Part shown: piece by piece, positions 17,832 through 27,749 of the stretch
Layout: every line of letters begins with the position of its first letter
Position numbering within the stretch: position 1 is the first letter of the stretch
DNA from: an uncultured Paracoccaceae bacterium
GTDB lineage: Bacteria; Pseudomonadota; Alphaproteobacteria; Rhodobacterales; Rhodobacteraceae
NCBI GenBank assembly: GCA_947494675.1
Contig: CANLVP010000004.1
Span: 1 to 38,817 of the forward strand
Direction: 5' to 3'
DNA: 38,817 nt
Made by a program: the position numbers and the translations under genes
The notes under the pieces: model-generated
Told to the model about the DNA's origin: nothing
Database searches by the model: none
The model's input: the letters and a program-made list of their open reading frames with translations, nothing else

Positions 17832-18120
17832 ACGGTCCCCTAAAGACCCCGGCTGCGGTCCCACCACATGGCCCGGATCATCGCCCATGTAGCCCGACGG
17901 CCCGGCAGGCGTCCAGCCGCCGCCCCCGCAGGTCTGCGCGTTTTCCCCCGCTTGTGTCGTTTTGGGCGCGCTGCAAACTGTCTTAACTTCGACCTTTTCG
18001 CAGTTGAATGAAATCAGCGCCAAGGGTCGCCCTGCTGCCGCATTTCGGCCCCGCAGCCACCCTGTCCCTGCATCACATATCAGCCAACCACCTGGGGGGG
18101 TGGTGTCGGGGTTTTTAACG
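17832..18120. promoter_or_regulatory. Divergent region between the 4,6-dehydratase and the large RTX gene
   Basis: These 289 bases separate two divergent starts and should hold promoters for both. Close to the RTX start is a hairpin, ACCACC (18087-18092) paired with GGTGGT (18099-18104), and then a T5 run at 18112-18116, so the leader could fold into a weak terminator-like structure. There is no good ribosome binding site before ATG 18121, only GGGG about ten bases upstream. No clear sigma-70 hexamers were found. Confidence 0.35.
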
Positions 18121-21100
18121 ATGTCTGATCTGAATTTTGTAACGCGTGTGACGTTGCCTGCGGCCAGTGACTGGTCGCAGATCACGGATCTTGAGATCAT
18201 CCGCGTGGGCAACCAGGACAGGCTTTATGCCACCTCGCGCTTTGACGGCGGTATCAGCAGTTGGAACATCAACGGCACAGGCCCGGCCAATCTGGATGTG
18301 GAAACCTATGATGGCGGGCTGGCACCGGGCACCACCGGCACGCTGATGGTGGTGGATGTGGGCGGCACGCCGCAGCTTTTGACCGGTGGCGCGGGCAATG
18401 GCGGGCTGATGCTCTCAACGCTCAACAGCGCAGGCGATATCGGTAGCGGCAGCACTGTCTCCGGCACCTCCGGGGTGATCGGCGGTCTTTTGGGCGGCGT
18501 CACCGTGACGCTGAACAACGGCCAGCAGGTCGTCTATGGCGGGCTGGCCGCGTCCGATGGGCTGGGCCGCATCCGCTTTGATACAAACGGCAATAATCTG
18601 GGTGCTGTCGTCGCACAGGACACCAATGCCACCTATGCCGCTGACGTCTCTGACGTGGCGCATCTGAATGTGGGCGGGCAGAACTATGTCTATACCGCCA
18701 GCCTCAGCGAACATGGCATCACCACATGGGTTGTCGGCGGCACCGGCGGCGTGGTGGCAGGCCCCTCGCTGGGCATGAACGAAGGCTTGTGGATCGCGGC
18801 CCCCACCCAGTTGGAAACCGCCCGTGTGGATGGCACCGATTACCTTGTGGTGGGGTCTGCCACCTCCAATTCGCTATCGGTGATCCGTGTGGACACCGAT
18901 GGATCGCTGCATGTGACCGACCATATGCTGGACACGCTTGGCACCCGCTTTGGCGGGGTCACGGCTGTCGATGTGGTCAAGGTGCAGGGCCATACTTACG
19001 TGGTTTCAGGCGGGGCGGATGACGGCATCACCCTGCATCAGCTTTTGCCCGGCGGGCAGCTGGTGCATGTGACGACGCTGGCCGACAGCACCGCGATGAA
19101 CCTCGCCAATGTCAGCGCCATCACCACCCAGGCCAAAGGGGCCGCGCTGCAGATCTTTGTGGCCTCCAGTTCCGAACGCGGCATCACCAAGCTGACCTTT
19201 GACACCGGCACCGCAGGTGACACCCTGACCGCCCCGGGTAGCGGCGGCACCCTGCAAGGCGGGGCCGGGCGCGATGTGCTGACCGGGCAAGGCGGCGATG
19301 ATGTGCTGCGCGGCGGGGCGGGTGACGACATCATCCGCGACGGCGCGGGCGAAGACACGATGACCGGCGGCGCCGGGGCCGATACCTTTGTGCTGTCTTA
19401 CGACGAAGGCGCCGACACGATCACCGATTTCACCGTGGGCGAGGATAAGATTGATCTGTCAGGCTGGCCCATGGTCCGCTCCAAGGGGCAGCTGACGCTG
19501 ACCATCACCGACAACGGCTTTCGCGTGACCTACGGCGATGAGGTGCTGACCGTGATCTCGTCCGATGGCGATTTCATCGACCACCGCTTCCTGCCCGAAG
19601 AAGACCTGATCGGCGGCAACCGCATCCCGCAGGTGATCCTGCCGGGGTTTGCCGGGCCCTTTACCCGCCCCCCCGAACTGCCAGAGCGGCCCAATATGGA
19701 CACCGGCGTCAGCGAGGCAGAGGCCTTTTCCCTGCCCAGCGTGACTATCGACGGTATCCGCTTTACCAACCCCAAACTGCTAAGCGGGTCCAAGGCCCCG
19801 CGCATCGGCACGGACCGCAATGACACGATCCGAGAGAACACAGGCCACGACAAAATCTGGGGCAAGGGCGGCGCTGATCGGCTGTCAGGGGGCAATGGCA
19901 CGGACCGCATCTGGGGTCAGGTCGGGCGCGACTGGATCAACGGTGCGCGCGGCGATGACCGGCTGTCAGGGGACGCGGGGCGCGACACCCTGCTGGGCGG
20001 GCTTGGTGATGATTATATGCTGGGTGGCAACGACCGGGACCGGATGTGGGGTCAAAAGGGTGATGACCTGATGATGGGTGGCCGCCACGCGGATGCCATG
20101 TGGGGCGGCAACAACAACGACCGGCTTGATGGCGGCGCGGGCCACGACCGGCTTTATGGCCAAGACGGCCGCGACCGTCTGCTGGGCGGCAACAAAAACG
20201 ACCGGCTTTTTGGCGGTGCGGGCGGTGACGTGCTTTATGGTGGCAACGGTCATGACCAGGTATCGGGCAATGCCGGCAGCGACAAGATCCGTGGCGGCGC
20301 GGGCAATGACCGGCTGTTCGGGCAGGCCCAGGGCGACAATATCAAGGGCGAGGCCGGGCAGGACCGCATCTGGGGCGGCGCGGGCCGTGACGCACTGGAT
20401 GGCGGTAGCAGCAACGACCACCTTTATGGCGGCGACGGGATGGACCAGCTTTGGGGACAAGGCGGCAAGGACAAGCTTTGGGGTAATGCCGCGCGCGATA
20501 TCCTGCACGGCGGTGACGGGGCGGATCAGCTCTTTGGCGGCACCGGCGGTGATCAGCTGTTTGGCGGCACGGGCGATGATGCGCTTTGGGGTGGCGACAG
20601 CGACGATGAGATCTGGGGTGGCACCGGCGATGACCTGCTGCGCGGCGGCAAGGGCAACGACACGCTAACGGGCAATGATGGCCGCGACATCCTCAACGGC
20701 GATGACGGTGATGACACCCTGTCCGGTGGCAAGAACAACGATGACCTTTCGGGCAAGGCGGGCCATGACACGCTCACCGGGGGTGACGGCAATGACGACC
20801 TCAAGGGCGGCACCGGCGATGACCGGCTGTCAGGCTCCAAAGGGCAGGATAAGCTAAGCGGTGGCGACGGCGCGGATGCGCTGCGCGGTGGCGACGGTGA
20901 TGACCGGCTGATCGGCGGGAATGGGGCCGACGATCTGCGCGGCCAGGTCGGCAATGATGTCCTGCTGGGCGGTGCCGGTGCCGACACCTTTGTCTTTGAC
21001 GATGGCCAGGACCTGATCGGCGATTTTGAGGATGGTCTGGACCGGATCGAGATCAATCTTGATCTCTTTCCCGGCACGCTGACCGGGTCCGAGATTTTGG

Positions 21101-21219
21101 TGATCTACGGCAGCTACGCAGGCACCACCGCGACGATTGATTTCACCAATGGCCATGTGCTGACGATTGAAAACGTGCTGGATTACGGCGCGCTTGGCGG
21201 GCAGATCGACGTCTTTTAG
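18121..21219 (+). CDS. Large secreted RTX (hemolysin-type calcium-binding) protein
   Basis: Predicted type I-secreted protein of 1032 residues with no N-terminal signal peptide. Residues 1-360 are a repetitive beta-rich domain (repeats such as VYTASLSEHGITTWVVGG and TYVVSGGADDGITLHQL at 40-60 residue spacing) that suggests a beta-propeller. A short RTX block follows at about 366-420, a non-repetitive linker at 420-560, and a long RTX block at about 562-956 with many GGxGxDxLxG nonapeptides that bind calcium once outside. The last 75 residues (DTFVFDDGQDLIGDF onward) resemble RTX secretion ends. I chose ATG 18121 where the family-like sequence starts; the frame is open back to 17962. Its 3' end is three bases from the convergent sugar transferase. 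Likely a surface or matrix protein; an enzymatic role is not visible. Confidence 0.85.
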   Translation: MSDLNFVTRVTLPAASDWSQITDLEIIRVGNQDRLYATSRFDGGISSWNINGTGPANLDVETYDGGLAPGTTGTLMVVDVGGTPQLLTGGAGNGGLMLSTLNSAGDIGSGSTVSGTSGVIGGLLGGVTVTLNNGQQVVYGGLAASDGLGRIRFDTNGNNLGAVVAQDTNATYAADVSDVAHLNVGGQNYVYTASLSEHGITTWVVGGTGGVVAGPSLGMNEGLWIAAPTQLETARVDGTDYLVVGSATSNSLSVIRVDTDGSLHVTDHMLDTLGTRFGGVTAVDVVKVQGHTYVVSGGADDGITLHQLLPGGQLVHVTTLADSTAMNLANVSAITTQAKGAALQIFVASSSERGITKLTFDTGTAGDTLTAPGSGGTLQGGAGRDVLTGQGGDDVLRGGAGDDIIRDGAGEDTMTGGAGADTFVLSYDEGADTITDFTVGEDKIDLSGWPMVRSKGQLTLTITDNGFRVTYGDEVLTVISSDGDFIDHRFLPEEDLIGGNRIPQVILPGFAGPFTRPPELPERPNMDTGVSEAEAFSLPSVTIDGIRFTNPKLLSGSKAPRIGTDRNDTIRENTGHDKIWGKGGADRLSGGNGTDRIWGQVGRDWINGARGDDRLSGDAGRDTLLGGLGDDYMLGGNDRDRMWGQKGDDLMMGGRHADAMWGGNNNDRLDGGAGHDRLYGQDGRDRLLGGNKNDRLFGGAGGDVLYGGNGHDQVSGNAGSDKIRGGAGNDRLFGQAQGDNIKGEAGQDRIWGGAGRDALDGGSSNDHLYGGDGMDQLWGQGGKDKLWGNAARDILHGGDGADQLFGGTGGDQLFGGTGDDALWGGDSDDEIWGGTGDDLLRGGKGNDTLTGNDGRDILNGDDGDDTLSGGKNNDDLSGKAGHDTLTGGDGNDDLKGGTGDDRLSGSKGQDKLSGGDGADALRGGDGDDRLIGGNGADDLRGQVGNDVLLGGAGADTFVFDDGQDLIGDFEDGLDRIEINLDLFPGTLTGSEILVIYGSYAGTTATIDFTNGHVLTIENVLDYGALGGQIDVF
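19807..20990 (+). repeat. RTX nonapeptide-coding tandem repeats
   Basis: A stretch of imperfect tandem repeats with a 27-base period codes for GGxGxDxLx calcium-binding nonapeptides in the large RTX protein. A smaller block of the same kind is at about 19216-19380. The repeats are degenerate at DNA level and make long false open frames on the other strand. Blocks of the same type occur in the CAP-domain protein (about 22880-23200) and in the protease (38500-38817 and 1-265). Confidence 0.85.
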
Positions 21220-21222
21220 AGC

Positions 21223-21834
21223 CTAACGTGCGCGAAACGGCTTCACCGCCGTCTGCCCGATCAGCTTGAGGTCCAGACACAGGTTACGCCTTTGCTGATA
21301 GATCAGATCCAGCTTGGCCTTGCGCGGAATGCAGCGCCGCCGGTAGACCGCATCGGTTTCTTCTGCTGTCTCGCAGGCCGCCAGCAGCGCCTCTTCATGG
21401 GCATGAAAATGCAAGGACGCGAGACCGGTAATACCCGGACGGCTGGTCAGCACGCGCGCATAAAGATCGGGATAGGCCTCTACGTAGCGGCGCACGGGCG
21501 GGCGCGGCCCCACAAGGCTGATATCGCCGCGCAGCACGTTCCACAGCTGCGGCAGCTCATCGGCGCGACTGCGGCGCAGGGCCCGGTGCAGCGGCGACAG
21601 TTGCGCCGATTTATTGCCCCCCGTCACACCACCATCTGCCGTGTTCACCGGCATGGTGCGCAGCTTGATCAGGCCAAAGCCTTGATCGGGCGTCTTCATC
21701 CGTTCCGAGACATAAAACAGCGGGCGGCCTTCACGGATCAGCATGATACCCATGACCAGCAGCAGGAAAGGCAGCAAAATCAGACCCAAACAAAGGGCAA
21801 TCACCACATCCAATATGCGTTTGCCCGGCGTCAT
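21223..21834 (-). CDS. Undecaprenyl-phosphate sugar-1-phosphate transferase
   Basis: Small initiating glycosyltransferase of 203 residues (bacterial sugar transferase family, as in PglC and the catalytic end of WcaJ/WbaP/GumD). It moves a sugar phosphate from a UDP-sugar to undecaprenyl phosphate on the inner membrane, the first step of chain assembly. It has one N-terminal hydrophobic segment (RILDVVIALCLGLILLPFLL) and then the conserved KLRTM, SRADELPQLWNVLRGDISLV and GPRPP motifs, and PGITGLASL. I chose ATG 21834 because it overlaps the preceding stop (ATGA); the frame is open to 21984 but that part belongs to the upstream gene. Likely last gene of the minus-strand unit from the export lipoprotein. 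Its 3' end is three bases from the convergent RTX gene. Confidence 0.9.
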   Translation of the reverse strand: MTPGKRILDVVIALCLGLILLPFLLLVMGIMLIREGRPLFYVSERMKTPDQGFGLIKLRTMPVNTADGGVTGGNKSAQLSPLHRALRRSRADELPQLWNVLRGDISLVGPRPPVRRYVEAYPDLYARVLTSRPGITGLASLHFHAHEEALLAACETAEETDAVYRRRCIPRKAKLDLIYQQRRNLCLDLKLIGQTAVKPFRAR

Positions 21835-22610
21835 TGCGCGGCCCATCCGGCGGCGCGCGCCTCGGCCATCAGCACTTGGGGCTCTGCAGCGGGGAGCGGC
21901 ACCAGCGCCATCAGGCGGCTGACGTCCAGTTCCAGCGATGCCAGAACACCGGGGCCCGCCGCGCGCCAGTCCCAGCTTTGGCACGCCGCACGCAGCAGAT
22001 CCCCCATCGCCAGGGTGCCGGACTGGGCGACGTTCACCACATCAGGCAGCGGACCGGGCTGCGCCAGTAATCCCCGGATCACCACCCCCAGCCCCACGGC
22101 CGAGATATAGGATCGCCGGGGGCTGGTGCCATCGGGCAATTGGTCCAGCGTCACGCGGCCTTTGGCGGCATTCATCAGCAACATATCGCAGCCCGCCACA
22201 TTGCCGATCCGCAGACAGCAGGCCCGGCCCGCCACGGCCTGTTCCATCGCCAGTTTCGCGGCACCGTAATCGCCCAGAGGCTGGCAGAGGGTGTCTTCGG
22301 CGACCTTGCCGGGTTGCGGGCCATAAACCGCTTGGGATGAGGCGATCAGTACCGGCACACCATGGGCCGCGCCCAGATCACAGGCGGCGCGGGCCAATGC
22401 CACTTCTGCCGCGGCATCCGCGCCACGGGCCAGCTGCACCACACCGGTGATGCCGGGCAATGCGGGCGGGCTGTCATCCAGCAAATCCCACGCCAGATCA
22501 CCGCCCCTGCGGCTGTGCCAAAATGCAGGTTGATCCTTGGGCCAGACGCGGGCAAGCGCGCGCCCAACATGGCCCGCGCTGCCCAAGATCAATGGTCCGT
22601 TTGTGGTCAT
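21831..22610 (-). CDS. NAD-dependent epimerase/reductase (SDR family)
   Basis: Predicted nucleotide-sugar or lipid-linked-sugar reductase/epimerase of 259 residues, shorter than the usual 300-330. It has the NAD-binding loop GSAGHVGRA near residue 10, an active-site region SSQAVYGPQPG, and the Tyr-x3-Lys pair in DYGAAKLAME. Its closest look is to the 4-ketoreductases and epimerases that follow a CapD/PglF-type 4,6-dehydratase, which would pair it functionally with the gene at 15951-17831 (inference). It overlaps the sugar transferase start by four bases and follows the CAP-RTX gene by 28 bases. In that 28-base gap lies a small GC hairpin (CCCCGC/GCGGGG, 22617-22632). Confidence 0.8.
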   Translation of the reverse strand: MTTNGPLILGSAGHVGRALARVWPKDQPAFWHSRRGGDLAWDLLDDSPPALPGITGVVQLARGADAAAEVALARAACDLGAAHGVPVLIASSQAVYGPQPGKVAEDTLCQPLGDYGAAKLAMEQAVAGRACCLRIGNVAGCDMLLMNAAKGRVTLDQLPDGTSPRRSYISAVGLGVVIRGLLAQPGPLPDVVNVAQSGTLAMGDLLRAACQSWDWRAAGPGVLASLELDVSRLMALVPLPAAEPQVLMAEARAAGWAAQ

Positions 22611-22638
22611 GCCCTGCCCCGCCCTTGCGGGGATGGGC

Positions 22639-24057
22639 TTATATGATGGTCAGATCGTTGGAAAGAATATTGAGGTTGCTGACATCATCGATCCGCAACG
22701 TGCCGCCATTGTCGAATTCCAGAATGGCATTGCCGTTCACAATGCGCGCGTCGCTCAGAATGTCCGCCTTGCTGGTGCCGTTTCCAGCCGCAGCGCGGTC
22801 AATGGCAATGGTGTCGACATCGTTCTTGAAGTCATGAATACGGTCGCTGCCCTTGGTGAACACAAAGGTATCGCTCCCAGCGCCGCCATAAAGCTGATCG
22901 TTCTGAGTGCCGCCGCTCAGCCGGTCGTTGCCTTTGCCGCCAAACAGCACGTCGTTATGCGCACCGCCCCACAACTTGTCCGCGCCCTTCTGGCCCGCGA
23001 GGCGATCATCGCCGTTACCACCAAAGATCCGGTCTGCGCCATTGCCGCCGTTCAGGCTGTCCCGGCCATCGCCGCCCCAGATGTCATCACCGCCCGCCAT
23101 GCCGAAAATGGCATCCGCGCCCTTGCCGCCGGTGATATCATTGTTGCCACGGTTGCCCTCAAGGCGGTTGTTCAGCTCTGATCCCGACAGATCAAGGTTG
23201 TCGCGGCCCAGCAGCTTGGCGCTCTTGACGTCTGCGCTTTTGAGGTTGGTATCGGTCGATGTTTCCACCTGCCAGCGCCCGTTTTCACTGCGCACCACGT
23301 CCAGCTTGGCATTGCCGTCTGATGTGTCGATATCCAGCTTGGCCCATGTGACGCCGTTCTTGAGAACCTTGACGGACATATCGTTCGCCTTGCCCACTGC
23401 CACGGCATAGCCGCCGGACCCGATGGTGGTGTCATTGGCACCATCTGCGATGACCTTGATATTACTGCGGCCTTCGCCGATGGAATAGAATTTGTCACCA
23501 TCGTTGTCGTTATAAGAGACCCCGGTGATAAAGACGTCACCGCCGGACTTCGCGAATTTCTCGGTCAACATCGAGGTGTTATAGGTATTGCCCTGATAGG
23601 TGAACTTGCCCTCGACCTGCGCCAGACCCACCTCTCGGATGTCTTCGGCAAAGGTATTGGCGCGGTGCCCGGCAGAGCGATAAAGCCCCTCATGGTGCTG
23701 CTCAATCGCGCGGCTGAGGCTGACCGATCCGGTGGACCCGGTCCAGGCGAGGTTTTCGCGCCATGTCCATGAACCGCTGAACTGATAGCCCGCTGATGTC
23801 ATCCGCTCGCCGGGGTTGGACCCGCCGCTGCCGGTGTGGCTAAAGGTGTCATCGCTCAGCATCCACTTGCTGTGGCTGATGGCGGCGTTTTCCAACTTGC
23901 TGTTGGGTGCCAGCACCTGCTTGGCGCTTGCATCAATCGTTCCGCTTTGCAGGCCAGAGTTCAGGTTAACGCCATAACGATTAGCTTCTGCCTGGGGATC
24001 CAGCCGCGCACGGTTGATCAGTTCCAGCAGATATTGTTCAGCAGCCGACAAACCCAT
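22639..24057 (-). CDS. CAP-domain protein with RTX repeats
   Basis: Secreted two-part protein of 472 residues. Residues 1-170 are a CAP/SCP (PR-1-like) domain: LSAAEQYLLELINRARLDP at the start, candidate cavity residues His74 (FSHTG), Glu101 (ENLAW) and His121/His122, and the GHR segment near 130-132. The middle (170-285) is beta-rich. RTX calcium-binding nonapeptides fill about 285-390, and a C-terminal secretion-type end (DTFVFTKGSDRIHDF onward) finishes it. Start ATG 24057 has AAGGAG upstream at a workable distance, whereas GTG 24066 is too close to that site. There is no signal peptide, as expected for type I export. It lies inside the polysaccharide unit between the export lipoprotein and the SDR gene. 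The biochemical role of bacterial CAP domains is not well known; a matrix-associated role is inference. Confidence 0.88.
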   Translation of the reverse strand: MGLSAAEQYLLELINRARLDPQAEANRYGVNLNSGLQSGTIDASAKQVLAPNSKLENAAISHSKWMLSDDTFSHTGSGGSNPGERMTSAGYQFSGSWTWRENLAWTGSTGSVSLSRAIEQHHEGLYRSAGHRANTFAEDIREVGLAQVEGKFTYQGNTYNTSMLTEKFAKSGGDVFITGVSYNDNDGDKFYSIGEGRSNIKVIADGANDTTIGSGGYAVAVGKANDMSVKVLKNGVTWAKLDIDTSDGNAKLDVVRSENGRWQVETSTDTNLKSADVKSAKLLGRDNLDLSGSELNNRLEGNRGNNDITGGKGADAIFGMAGGDDIWGGDGRDSLNGGNGADRIFGGNGDDRLAGQKGADKLWGGAHNDVLFGGKGNDRLSGGTQNDQLYGGAGSDTFVFTKGSDRIHDFKNDVDTIAIDRAAAGNGTSKADILSDARIVNGNAILEFDNGGTLRIDDVSNLNILSNDLTII

Positions 24058-24136
24058 AACGCACACGTCTCCTTGGTCGTCATCCTCACCCCCCCGGGTA
24101 GGACGAAATCATTCAAGGTGCATCTGACAGGGTAAG

Positions 24137-24167
24137 TTGGGCATGGACGCGGCAAGCCCTTGCCCAA
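24137..24167. repeat. Inverted repeat upstream of the CAP-RTX gene
   Basis: TTGGGCA (24137-24143) and TGCCCAA (24161-24167) are perfect inverted copies 17 bases apart, located about 80 bases upstream of the CAP-RTX start within a 182-base gap. The size and spacing suit a dimeric regulator or a weak RNA hairpin. Function unproven. Confidence 0.35.
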
Positions 24168-24217
24168 ATTCAGGCCATATTCGCAAATTTTAGCCGAGCC
24201 ACCTGTGCATCGGCAAC

Positions 24218-24241
24218 AATCCCCCGTGTGCGATGGGGATT
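24218..24241 (-). terminator. Possible hairpin at the end of the export lipoprotein gene
   Basis: AATCCCC (24218-24224) pairs with GGGGATT (24235-24241), a 7-bp stem with a 10-base loop beginning at the stop codon of the export lipoprotein gene. No T-run follows on the minus strand, so it may be an mRNA-stabilising or partial-termination hairpin between this gene and the CAP-RTX gene rather than a full terminator. Confidence 0.35.
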
Positions 24242-25358
24242 AGTTCAGATTGTTGAACAAATCGACACCGGCATCCAACAGGCCAAGGACCGTGCGCGCC
24301 GCGTTCAGCGGGCTTTCGGTGGCATAGACCAGATCGCCGTCATAGATCGGAAACTGCCCGGCGCTGAACAGGCCATCGGCGCTGGTCAGGTCAATGGTGA
24401 ACACCACCCGGTCCATCGGCGGGCCGCTGACCCCATCGCGCACCGCCCGCTGCGGATAGGTCCGCAGCACCAGAATACCCTCTGGGTTGGCGGTATTGGC
24501 CGAGACACCGCCAATGATCGCCAGCGCATCCAGTGCTGTGACCTCATCGGTGGGGAAAATATGCTGCGCCTGCCGGTTGGCGGCCCCCAGCGACAGGAAT
24601 CTGCGTTCTTCGGCCTCAACGATCACCCGGTCGCCACCGCGCAACACCGTATCCAGCCGCGGGTTCTTGAACAGCCGGTCAATCGAGGTGCCATAGATGT
24701 CATTGCCACGCAGGATGCGCACCTGCGGATTGACCAGATTGCTCGCCACGCCACCACCCTCGGCGATCAGCTCCAGCACAGAGGCATTGGTATCGGGCAA
24801 GGCATAGACACCGGGCCGGGACACGCCGGACACCAGATTGGCGGTATTGCCACGCCCGGGCTCAAGGCTCAGCTGCACCTGCGCGCTGGGGACCGTGGCA
24901 ATCAGCTCTTCTTCGATACGGGCCCGCGCGGTGCCCGGCGCCATGCCAGCCACCCGCATCTCACCCACGAAGGGAATAAAGATGCGCCCGTCCGCCCCCA
25001 CCTGCATGCTTTGCAATTGCGCCATGCGCTGGCCTGCGGTGGTCAGCAGTGAATTTTCCTCTGCGTCCCAAACCGACACCTGCAACACATCACCGGGCGC
25101 AATCAGCACCGATGCAGGCTGCGCGCCGCCGTTGATCCAAGGGTAACCCCCCTGCCCCGTGCGCGGCCAATTGGCGATCGTCGGCAGGGCGGCACGGGTC
25201 ACATCAAAGACGGCAAAGTCGTAAATCGCCTCGCCATCGGGACCCTTTTCTTCGCTCGCGGCCAAAACCTCACTTTGGAAACCAGCCCCGCGCGGCGCAC
25301 CACATGCAGCCAACAGCACACAGGCCAAGCCTACGGCCCATAGCTTTGCTTTACGCAT
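24240..25358 (-). CDS. Polysaccharide export outer-membrane lipoprotein (Wza/KpsD-like, OPX family)
   Basis: Outer-membrane polysaccharide export protein of 372 residues, forming the exit channel for the chain. The N-terminus is a lipoprotein signal, with a hydrophobic segment and lipobox LLAAC giving lipidated Cys19. A Poly_export domain follows (VLIAPGDVLQVSVWDAEENSL, then VGADGRIFIPFVGEMRVAGM), then SLBB-type repeats (SGVSRPGVYALPDTNASVLE and FPTDEVTALDALAIIGGV). I chose ATG 25358, with GGGGGGAT just upstream and a clean signal sequence; an in-frame start at 25397 would spoil the signal. It is the first gene of the minus-strand unit and is divergent from glf. It should partner KpsE, KpsT and KpsM encoded elsewhere on the plasmid. 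Confidence 0.9.
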   Translation of the reverse strand: MRKAKLWAVGLACVLLAACGAPRGAGFQSEVLAASEEKGPDGEAIYDFAVFDVTRAALPTIANWPRTGQGGYPWINGGAQPASVLIAPGDVLQVSVWDAEENSLLTTAGQRMAQLQSMQVGADGRIFIPFVGEMRVAGMAPGTARARIEEELIATVPSAQVQLSLEPGRGNTANLVSGVSRPGVYALPDTNASVLELIAEGGGVASNLVNPQVRILRGNDIYGTSIDRLFKNPRLDTVLRGGDRVIVEAEERRFLSLGAANRQAQHIFPTDEVTALDALAIIGGVSANTANPEGILVLRTYPQRAVRDGVSGPPMDRVVFTIDLTSADGLFSAGQFPIYDGDLVYATESPLNAARTVLGLLDAGVDLFNNLN

Positions 25359-27702
<2,344 letters not shown>

Positions 27703-27749
27703 TCGCCGCCACCGGGCTATCGTGGCGCTGAGGCAAGGAAAGACATCCG

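Noticed and set aside
17832-18212. N-terminal extension of the 4,6-dehydratase to 18212
   Set aside because: The extra 127 residues overlap the divergent promoter region and the start of the RTX gene and lack family similarity; ATG 17831 has AGGGGA upstream.
19807-20990. Regular repeats that could suggest a CRISPR array or satellite
   Set aside because: The 27-base period is degenerate, in frame and codes for RTX nonapeptides; there are no constant repeats with unique spacers.
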